From positions 15,752,810-15,816,809 of the forward strand of contig CM029367.1 in assembly GCA_017165825.1 (NCBI GenBank): a stretch of 64,000 nucleotides of DNA, in the 5' to 3' direction. The stretch comes from Hepsetus odoe (lineage: Eukaryota > Chordata > Actinopteri > Characiformes > Hepsetidae). A program made the translations under genes and the position numbers. Positions 11,819-19,989 of the stretch are shown here, one piece after another; position 1 is the stretch's first letter; every line of letters begins with the position of its first letter. The notes beneath the pieces were generated by a model, which saw only the letters and a list, made by a program, of their open reading frames with translations, was not told the origin of the DNA and made no database searches.

Positions 11819-12061
11819 GGGCAGTGGTGGCCTAGTGGTTAGGGCGTTGGCCCTATGATCGGCGGATCAGGGGTTCGAACCCCTTCCCAATAGGTTGCCC
11901 TGTGGTACCCTTGAGCAAGGTGCCGTCCCTGTCCCGCTCCTCCCTGCGATGGGCTGGTGACCTGTCCAGGGTGCGTTCCCCATCCTCGCCCTGTGTGTGC
12001 TGGGTTGAACACCAGCGCGACCCCGTTTGGGACGAGCGGCAGAAAATGGATGGATGGATGG
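11819..12061 (+). mobile_element. tRNA-derived SINE, L2-tail family (copy C)
   Basis: GGGCAGTGGTGGCCTAGTGG contains box A and GGTTCGAACC at 11872 is box B. The L2-like half (ACCTGTCCAGGG at 11960) follows, and the tail is (GGAT)n. A perfect 14-bp target duplication, ATATTTCCCTTATA, flanks it at 11805-11818 and 12062-12075. It entered a locus that already held two copies of a CTTATAATTAAGGGAA unit. Sense-strand insertion; no protein coded. Confidence 0.95.
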
Positions 12062-12684
12062 ATATTTCCCTTATAATTAAGGGAAATATAAGACAATAAA
12101 TGAATTCTGTTCTGAATTTTTGCAGTGCATTGTGTGGTGATTTTGCCTCAAAGCATCCACCTGGGTCCTTTCTGTGTAGAGTTTAGATGAGTTAATCAGC
12201 TTGTCCTCAGAGTCTTTTCTTTGCCTTTTTGACAAGGTTTGTCTGCTATAATTATTATAAATGACTGTAGATTTAATTTCCATGTTTTGCTGGACTTTTA
12301 AAAGTAGACCAAGTAAGAAAGTAAACCCACTTTAAGCCTATTGTGCATTAGCAGTGGGAGAAATTGTAGGGCTGTTACATTTTGCTCTCGTCATGTCCTT
12401 GTGAATGTCGGAGACTGGGTTTCCATTTGTCATCTGCTCCAATCTATGTGCTTTTGTTTTGTATTGGTCTTTGTCCCCACCTTAGCCCTGCCTCCTCCTT
12501 GGTGTATGCACCCGTGTATCATTTGTAATACATCCATGTCCCAGGTGTTCCTTCTCCTGTGTCAGAAAGTGAACCCTTGTGTTTCAGTTACTTTTTGTCT
12601 GGTCTCTGTGTCTCACCCCATGGTTGTATATATATATAATCGGGAGGATTTCACTAAATATGTTGGTCCTTGTTTTAGTTTGAG

Positions 12685-12881
12685 TTTACATTTACATTTA
12701 CAGCATTTAGCAGACGCTCTTATCCAGAGCGACTTCCATGTCCTAATTACAGGGACAGTCCCCCTGGAGCAACTCAGGGTTAAGGGTCTTGCTCAGGGAG
12801 CCAGTGCTAGAGGTGAGATTCGAACCGGGGACCTCTTGATCCAGCGGCCCGTAGCCAAGTACCCTACCACCCTGCCACCCT
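12685..12881 (-). mobile_element. tRNA-derived SINE, HpaI-like family
   Basis: The plus strand shows TTTACATTTACATTTACAGC, then TAGCAGACGCTCTTATCCAG, the reverse complement of the conserved fish L2/HpaI-type 3' tail. GATTCGAACC at 12818 is antisense box B. Two related, lower-divergence heads lie at 13122 and 18684. The long frame at 12341-12940 merely reads through it. Confidence 0.9.
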
Positions 12882-13121
12882 GTTTAGATTTCCTTGTCTT
12901 GAAGTTTTCAATAAATACAGAAATTTGGGTGGGATGGTGAACAGTGGGTCAATACAGAATTGAGGGAAACACATTGTCGCATCCATGAAATTTCAAGGAA
13001 TCCTTGCGGAAAATATTAATATGCACTTGTTGTGAAAACTGTGCCTGTGTTGTGCCTTTCTCTTGACCATCTTTTAATGATAAACATTTAAAATACTTAA
13101 AATAAATTTATATATCATATA

Positions 13122-13305
13122 TAGTGGTAGGGTGCTTGCCTATGGACCTATGGCTCAAGAGGTCCCAGGTCCGAAATCCCACCTCTAGCATTACCAGCAC
13201 TGGGGCCCTGAGCAAGACCCTTAACCCTGAGTGTCTCCAGGGGGGACTGTCCCTGTAGTTAGGACATGGATGTCGCTCTGGATAAGAGCATCTGCTAAAT
13301 CCCAT
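13122..13305 (+). mobile_element. tRNA-derived SINE, HpaI-like family, interrupted
   Basis: Starts at AGTGGTAGGGTGCTTGCC (box A region), has the box B region at 13168-13178 with an extra A, and reaches GTCGCTCTGGATAAGAGCAT. Its tail is interrupted at CTGCTAAATCCCAT by a second SINE and resumes at 13524 as CTGCTAAATCCCATAAATG. The interruption dates this copy as older than its guest. Confidence 0.9.
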
Positions 13306-13523
13306 CCATCCATCCATCCATCCATCCATTATCTGCCGCTTGTCCCAAACGGGGTCGCGGGGGAGTGCTGGTGTCCAACCCAGCGCACACAGGGCGAGGA
13401 CGGGGGACGCACCCTGGACAGGTCGCCAGCCCATCAGCCAGCAAATTTCAGGCGGCCTCCATTGGGAAGGGGTTCGAACCCCCAATCCTCCGATCATGTG
13501 GCCTAACCGGCCACCACTGCCCC
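13306..13523 (-). mobile_element. tRNA-SINE (L2-tail family) nested in another SINE
   Basis: Minus-strand SINE with a (GGAT)n tail (plus strand CCATCC at 13306-13329), the L2-like half (CACCCTGGACAGGTCGCCAG) and box B (GGGGTTCGAACC at 13468). A perfect 14-bp duplication, CTGCTAAATCCCAT, lies at 13292-13305 and 13524-13537. The segment between the tail half and box B is replaced by about 25 unrelated bases (13433-13457), so the copy is internally rearranged. Confidence 0.92.
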
Positions 13524-13625
13524 CTGCTAAATCCCATAAATGAAAATGTATACATAAAATATGTACTGCGTTTGGTATGATTGTGATAATATATGCCTAA
13601 TGTAAATAATAAATACATTTGTTTA

Positions 13626-13661
13626 ATAATATATATACATATATATGTGCAGCAGTGAGTA

Positions 13662-13690
<29 letters not shown>
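13626..13690 (+). repeat. (AT)n-rich tract
   Basis: Interrupted then pure AT repeat. Its last bases form part of the target duplication of the next SINE. Confidence 0.9.
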
Positions 13691-13692
<2 letters not shown>

Positions 13693-13698
13693 CAATAA

Positions 13699-14004
13699 GG
13701 GCAGCGGTGGCCTAGTGGTTGGGGTGTTGGCCACATGATTGGGGGTTCGAACCCCTTCCTGATAGGTTGCCCTGAGGTACCCTTGAGCAAGGTGCCGTCC
13801 CAGTCACACTCCATCCTGCGATGGGTTGGCGACCTGTCCAGGTGTGTCCTCGCCCTTGCACCTCTTGTGTGCTTGGGATGGACTCCAGCACCCCCCATGA
13901 ACCCACTTGGGACAAGCAGCAGAAAATGACTGACTGACTGACAAATCTCCTTACATTGAAACACGTTAAAGTCATGAACATGTTTTTTTCTTTTTTTACT
14001 GACT
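13699..14004 (+). mobile_element. tRNA-SINE (copy B) with extra 3' segment
   Basis: GGGCAGCGGTGGCCTAGTGG (box A), GGTTCGAACCCC at 13744 (box B), L2-like half, and (TGAC)4 tail ending at 13942. After the tail come 50 bases (13943-13992) identical to the 3' flank of the minus-strand SINE at 9123-9366, then a short T-rich, ACTGACT-containing end. The target duplication, ATATTTCAATAA at 13687-13698 and ATATTTTAATAA at 14005-14016 (one mismatch), encloses the extra segment, so it was inserted together with the SINE. Confidence 0.88.
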
Positions 14005-14221
14005 ATATTTTAATAATAAATCATTCATTTTAACCACATGACAGAAACAACAGAGTTGTTGTACAGAACTGTAAAGTTAAAGATGCACATATAATGATTC
14101 CATTGTGTCTTGTGGTCTTGTTGACATGTTCATTTGTACCTTTCCTACTAATTCTGTTAATCCATAATTGCAAAAACAATATTTAATAATTTATTAAATA
14201 CTTTCACAATTATTACTTATT

Positions 14222-14252
14222 ACAATTATTATTATTATTATTATTATTATTA
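14222..14252 (+). repeat. (ATT)n microsatellite
   Basis: About ten ATT units. Confidence 0.93.
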
Positions 14253-14289
14253 AATCTTTTTCTTAAATAATATTTTATGTAACATGTTC

Positions 14290-15515
14290 ACTATAATGTT
14301 TGGGACAAGGACACATTTTTTCTTGATTTACTTCTCTTCTCCTCAGTGTAAAATTTTAAATCAAACAATTCAGATGTGATTAATCTGTGATGTGATTAAT
14401 GCACATCCCTTTAATTTAATGGTATTTTCATATATTTAAAACAAGATTTTTACAAAAGCTAAATTACAACACTTTTTATACATGGCTCCCTCATTCCAGG
14501 GAACCATTATGCTTGGGACAAAGTAATTTTAGATATTTAAAAGCTGCCAATTAAATTCAAGAATGTTCTACTTTTTATCTTTGAGAAACTCGTCTTGTCT
14601 TAGCAGTATGTTTGGGTTCATTATCTTGTTACAGGATGAAGCGCCAACCAATGAGTTTGGAGGCATTTACTGGAAGGTGATCAAACAAAATATTTCTGTA
14701 AACTTCAGAATTCATTGTGCAACTGCCATCAGTAGTAACATCATCAGGGAAGATCAGTGTTCCAGTGCCTGTGGCAGCCGTACATGCCCACAGTTTTGCC
14801 AACTTTAATCTGGCCATCCTGTTTTTGTGGTTAACTTTTGGTTTGCATCTTGCAAAGGCTTGTAGCCTCTGTATTTCTGTTCATGAGTCTTCAGCAGATA
14901 TTATTCTCTGACAGTCAGATAGTAGTCTCTGAAAATTTGCTTCGATCTGTTGGACAGGCATTTTGGGATTTTTCGTGTAAGAATAGTGAGGTATAGTGAG
15001 TGTCATCAGTAGTGAAGGTCTTCCTTGGCCTCCCAGCCCCTTTGCGATTCCAGAGCTCACCGGTGCTTTCTTTTGCTTAATAATATTCCAGACAGTTGAT
15101 CTTGCTTATCCTAAGGTTTGACCAATTTCTCTAACACTCTTTATTCTTATTTTCTTTTCAGCCTCTTGCTAAACAGCTTCCTTGGCTTTTTGTTTGCTTT
15201 ATGTTTTTTTTTTTTGCTTGCTTTCTCCCAACCACAATCATAGAGTGTCTAGGTGTCTTATCCCTGCACTAATGATGCAATGAAACACACCTGAGTGATC
15301 CCAAACACCTGGGAAGCCATTTGCCCCAAACATTATAATTCCCTGAAATGATAGGGATGTATTAAAAGTATTGTCATTTCTACATGGTGAGACCGAAATG
15401 TATGCAAACAATTTTAAATGTAAGCCTGGAAAGTGTATTTAAATGACATATGTTTAAATAAAAATTTTACTCAGAGGAGCAAATCAAGAAAAAAATAATA
15501 TTATAAAAGAAGCTG
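14290..15515 (-). mobile_element. Decayed Tc1-type transposon with long inverted repeats
   Basis: Both ends carry the repeated core of a common fish Tc1 family: ATAATGTTTGGGACAAGGAC at 14295 and CTTGGGACAAAGT at 14513 on the left, CCCCAAACATTATAATTCCC at 15325 on the right. The outer right repeat is still visible as TTTACTCAGAGGAG...AAATCAAG (15467-15490), matching the reverse complement of 14321-14352. This is the IR/DR arrangement, with about 200-base repeats each holding two binding cores. The gene inside lies on the minus strand and is dead. Confidence 0.85.
14545..15240 (-). pseudogene. Tc1-type transposase, inactivated
   Basis: Read on the minus strand. The 15060-15140 part resembles the paired-like helix-turn-helix and its following loop (REIGQTLG, then STVWNIIKQKK). 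The stretch 14817-14632 reads GTGTLIFPDDVTTDG, MNSEVYRNILFDHLP and KLIGWRFIL. It is followed by a TAA stop where the family has glutamine, then QDNEPKHTAKT, the block carrying the second catalytic aspartate. A frame change follows, with LKDKK and NILEF remnants near 14570. The stop, the frameshifts and the loss of the last third make it non-functional. The two-domain order and DNxPKHTA block support the Tc1 call strongly. Confidence 0.82.
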
Positions 15516-16476
15516 TATATGAGCAAATTTTTGAAAAGAATCGTGAAATTATTGAAAATAGTGACTATCTGACATTTTTTAAATTAATATATGCCAAGAC
15601 TTGTCTGAAATTAATCAAGTTTTCATGAGGTATACAGTAGAGGAAGTGAATAGAGACAGAGAGAAAGGAAAGAGAGAGAGGCTGAAGTGACAGCCAGGAA
15701 TAGCTGCATAAAAGCATGTAATGTAATGTGCAGAAGGCTTAAGCATGGTGGACAGGAGGAACGAGGGATGAAGGAGGGATAAGGGAGGGAAAAGGAAGGC
15801 GTAATGGTGGAGGCTGGGCGCAGAAAGCCCCAGTGTGGTGCTCTGCCATTCTGGAGGTTGAGTGAAATGTCAGACAGATGAGAGATGGCAGCTATAGGTG
15901 GCCCAGAGGACGGCTTCTTCAGTCAGGCCGCACGGCCGCATGCATCAATCAGCCCAAGGTTTTCCAGCACAGCTCCCAATCTATCTCCCTCACATAAAGA
16001 GCTGGCCTCCACCAGCCTCACTTTCACCATCCCACCCAAATTTACGAGCTTCCTGCCTGTGTTCTCCATGTTAACACGCTCCGCAGAGACCTCATAACTG
16101 ACAATAAAGAGACAAATACACACGGCCCCACATGTTTGATTTAAATGTCATGATTCACTGCTTGTCCTGAATAATATTAATGAGAAAGATTTTTCACTGT
16201 AGCCCTCCTACAGTGTAAAAACTTAAAACATGGACAGATCTAATGGCTGCAAACTGTTGGCAGCTCAAAATGGGGAGCTTGTCTCAATGTTAGATCATTC
16301 TGTGTGCTGGAAGGATTCTTGTTTCGCTCTCCTCAGTACCGCTCTAGTGCAGCCTTCCTTCTTCCCTTAAAGGGTTCAGGCTGTCTAAAGCAGATTTTTC
16401 TTTATGTATTGACGTAGTACCGTATATAAACAATGTTAAAGTTTTAAAACCTGCCATTCATTCAGCAGTCCATATG

Positions 16477-16479
<3 letters not shown>
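15516..16479. other. Non-coding stretch with a GC-richer block
   Basis: A GA-rich, then GC-richer block at 15640-16120 stands out from the AT-rich surroundings. It holds a 70-codon frame (15885-16097) with a fair ATG context, but the predicted peptide matches nothing I recognise and there are no splice signals to link it. Possibly conserved non-coding DNA. Confidence 0.4.

Positions 16480-16540
<61 letters not shown>
16480..16540 (+). repeat. (CA)n microsatellite
   Basis: Thirty perfect CA units. Confidence 0.98.
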
Positions 16541-16543
<3 letters not shown>

Positions 16544-17241
16544 TACAGACTATAGGCCAGATGTTTGGGCCCAGACTCTAAATGAAACACTGCTTTTATG
16601 TTATTACAAGAATGTATAAGAAACATTGAAAACTAATTTATTTTTTACTTTTTCACTTAGCACCAAAGGCTCACACTTTTGGTTTTGAAAAAAAACATAC
16701 TAAGTCTGTGTTTTTAGTACATTGACATTCTTTTTTTTTTTGGTATTCTATTTGGTATCACTACTGTCAAAACGTGGTTCTGGTTATTGTGTCTTAATTA
16801 ACTATACAACAACCCCGTATCCCAAGTCTGATGCACTGCCTTTATTAAAATATTCATTTGCACTGTATCAAAAATTAAAATCCAAAGTTTTTGAAGATGA
16901 GCAAATGACAGATGTGTATTTGTGCTTGAAAAGGTGTTGTGAGGGTTTGGATACAGATTTTTTCCAAAATATGCTGGAAATGTTGCAATGAATTTAAAGT
17001 TGCTAAGAAAAAGGCAAGAGGTGATTATTTTGATGAAATTCATACTTTAGCACTTACATTTATTACATGAAACTTATAACATATTTTGTTACACTACAGT
17101 TTAAAACTAGTCAGTTACATTTGTTTAAACTTTTTTGCATCATTTCCTTGTAATAAAATCTTGAAGAGGCAGTGTATTACTAAAAAGAAAAACAAGGATG
17201 GCCCAAGCTTCTGGTCTGCATAAGCATAGTCCTAAAGGTTG

Positions 17242-17244
<3 letters not shown>

Positions 17245-17333
<89 letters not shown>
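17245..17333 (+). repeat. (CT)n microsatellite
   Basis: Pure CT with one CC interruption at about 17291. The Arg/Glu-rich minus-strand frame over it is a repeat translation. Confidence 0.97.
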
Positions 17334-17337
<4 letters not shown>

Positions 17338-17379
17338 ACATATATAACATGATTTTTCATGCATAAATACCCAATTGGT

Positions 17380-17460
17380 GGGCAGCTGTGGCCTAATGGT
17401 TTCATAAAAAGTTACCAGTCTCCTCTCCCCATACGCTCTTAACCCTATAATTGTCCCCAT
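17380..17460 (+). mobile_element. tRNA-SINE 5' fragment
   Basis: GGGCAGCTGTGGCCTAATGG matches the box A end of the L2-tail SINEs, after which similarity fades. Box B and the 3' half are not recognisable, so it is a short or strongly decayed copy. Confidence 0.5.
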
Positions 17461-18683
17461 TTAGGAAGAGTTAAGTGATTACATCCTGCTCACAGTGTGT
17501 GTGCACTAACAAAGTTAGTGTGTGCACTAACAAAGTTTTACTTAAAGTTTACCTAAAATAATACCTCACATCTCCATAATAGTATTTTTTTTATGAAAAC
17601 ACATAAGGTTCCAATAACTCAGCCACTAGGGATGCACAAGCAGGTGTATTTTTTCGTGCCGGTCCCAAGCCCAGATAAACGGGGAGGGTTACATCAGGTA
17701 GGGCATCCGCCAAATCAAATATGTGAACAGCAAAACAAACTTTCATACCGGATCGGTCGAGGCCCAGGTTAAAAACGCCCACCACTAGTACTGTTAGCTC
17801 ACTGGGTGCAGGTGGAAACTGGGCTACTGTTGGCCAAAGCAGAAGAAGAAGAAAGGAGGAACGCATGTCTGAAGGCAGGAGGAGAGAAGGAAGTAGAGGA
17901 GAGTGGGTAGGAACTTTGAATGTTGGCAGCATGGAAGGTAAAGGTAAAGAATTAGCTGATATGATGGATAGAAGGACGGTTGACGTTTTGTGTGCAAGAG
18001 GCTAAATGCTAGGGTAGTAAGGCCAGGTGTATTGGAGGTGGTTTGAAATTGTTTTACCATGGTGTGGATGGAAGGAGGAATGGGGTAGGTGTTATCCTGA
18101 AGGAAGAATATGTCAGAAGTGTTTTGGAGGTGAAGAGAGTGTCAAATAGGTTGATGAGTCTGAAGCTGGAAGCTGAAGGTGTGATAATGAACACTGTTAA
18201 TGCTTATCCCCTGCAAGTTGGTTGTGAGATGGAGGTGAAGGAAAAAATTCTGGAACGAGCTAGATGAAGTGATAGAGAGTGTACCCAGAGGAGAGAGAGT
18301 GGTGATCAGTGTAGATTTTAAAGGACATGTCGGTAAAGGGAATAGAGGTGATGAGGAGGTGATGGGTACATATCGTGTCAAGGAGAGGAATGCTGAAGGT
18401 CAGCATGTGGTTGTAAATTTTGATAAAGAATGGTAATGGCTGTAGTAACTATTTACTGTAAGAAGAGAGAGGAGCACAGGATAACATACAAGTGTGGAGG
18501 AAGATGCTTACAGGTGTACTATATCCCAAGCAGGAGGGTCAGTCTGAAGGAGATTGAAGACTGCAAAGAAGGAGTGGAGGGGAGGGCTAGATTACCTTGG
18601 AAGTCAAGAAGAGGTTAAAAGTGAGGTCAGAGTCAAGGATTTGCTTTGACTGCAAGGTTGAATTCAGGTAGGAAGTGGTTAGG

Positions 18684-18889
18684 TGGGGTCTAGTGGTAGG
18701 ATACTTGCTTGTGGACCTGTGGCTCAAGAGGTCCCAGGTTCGAATCCCACCTCTGGCACTACCAGCACTGGGTCCCTGAGCAAGACCCTTAACCCTGAGT
18801 GTCTCCAGGGGGGACTGTCCCTGTAATTAGGATATGTAAGTCGCTCTGGATAAGAGCGTCTGCTAAATGCTGTAAATGTAAATTTAAAT
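18684..18889 (+). mobile_element. HpaI-like tRNA-SINE inserted in the RTE copy
   Basis: GGGTCTAGTGGTAGGATACT (box A) and GGTTCGAATCC at 18737 (box B) lead to AAGTCGCTCTGGATAAGAGC and a final GTAAATGTAAATTTAAAT tail. GTTAGG is repeated at 18678-18683 and 18890-18895, a likely short target duplication. LINE sequence continues on both sides, with about 50 bases of LINE missing near the junction. Confidence 0.93.
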
Positions 18890-19556
18890 GTTAGGGACAC
18901 AGCTAGAAAGGCACTAGGTGTGACATCTGAACAGAAGAAAGAGGAGAAGAAAACCTGGTGGTGGAACCTAGTACTTCAAGAGTGTATGCAGAAGAAAAGG
19001 TAGGCTAAGAAGAAGTAGGATAGCCAGAGATGAAGAAAGTAGATAGGAGTACAAGGAGATGAAGTGCAGGGTGAACAATGCAATGCTGAAGGCTAAAGAT
19101 AAGGTGTTTGTTGCATTGTATGAGAGAGAGTAAGGAGGGAGAAAAGGACTTATACTGACTGGCTAGGCAGGAAGATAGAGCTGGGAATGATGTGCAGCAG
19201 GTTAGGGCAATTAAGGATAGAAAGAGAAACATACTAACAAGTGAACAGAGCATACTGAGAAGATGGAAATTATACTTTGAGTGTTTTTGAAAAATGAAGA
19301 GAACCAGAGAGACAGAAGATCTGATTATGTGAGGATACAGAACCAGGAAATGCAGCAGATTAGCAAGATGAGAGTAAGGGCAGCAATAAAGAGAATGAAA
19401 AATTTAAAGACTGATGGTCCAAATGATATACCAGAGGAAGAGTTTAGATCCAGAGTGTTCCTCTGGAAAGTGAGAGGATGCCTTGAGGAGTGGAAACGAA
19501 ATGTACTGGTATCGATTTTCAATACGGGTGATACACAGAGCTGTAGTAACTATAGA

Positions 19557-19584
19557 GGCTGATCAACTATAAAGTTGATCAGCC
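19557..19584 (+). repeat. Perfect 12-bp hairpin in RTE copy 2
   Basis: GGCTGATCAACT, a four-base loop, then AGTTGATCAGCC. The right arm is ordinary LINE sequence; the left arm contains bases absent from the intact copy at 60900-60920. Confidence 0.95.
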
Positions 19585-19989
19585 ACAGCATAAAGTTATG
19601 AGAAAGAGTCGTGGTGGTAAAGTTAAGAAAAGAAGTGAGGATTAATGAAAAGCAGTATGGTTTCATGCTGAGAAAGAGACCCACAGATGTAATGTTTGCT
19701 CTGAGGGTGTTAATGGAGAAGTACAGAGAAGGTCAGAAGGAGTTGCATTGGGCCTTTGAGGTCTGCAGTAGGAGTGACTGATGCAGTAGATGAGGATTAT
19801 ATTGGGAGAAGGATGTTGAGGATGATGCTGCCTGGCAAGAGGAAAAGAGGAAGACCAAAGAAGAGGTGAGTGGTGAGAGAGGACTTGCAAATGGTTGGGG
19901 TGAATGATGCAGAGTTCCTTAATAAATGGAAAAGGATGATCCGCTGTGGCAACCCCTAAGAGGGTGCAGCCAGAAGAAGACGAAGATAA

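Larger units (their letters stand above)
17618..19985 (+). mobile_element. Decayed RTE-clade LINE (copy 2)
   Basis: Begins GCCACTAGGGATGCACAAGC like the intact copy at 59006, and ends with CCGCTGTGGCAACCCC and a GAAGAAGA tail. In between it can be aligned in order with the intact copy, but with many stops, indels and large gaps, including most of the reverse transcriptase core after 19770. Short frames (18043-18267, 19281-19562) retain pieces such as FYHGVDGRRNGVGVILK and VRAAIKRMKN. A SINE interrupts it at 18684. Flanks AGGTTCCAATAAC and AGAGTTCTAATAC may be a decayed target duplication. Long dead. Confidence 0.9.

Noticed and set aside
11860..11890. Possible functional tRNA gene (box A and box B present)
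   Set aside because: The head cannot be folded into a convincing cloverleaf by eye, and it is followed by an L2-like body and target duplication, so it is a SINE. The same holds for the other SINE heads.
12341..12940. 199-residue frame
   Set aside because: Its last third is an antisense SINE and the first part shows no family resemblance or conserved pattern.
13306..13329. CCATCC repeat as a CRISPR-like or minisatellite array
   Set aside because: It is the tail of a SINE with matching target duplication; vertebrate-type DNA makes CRISPR implausible.
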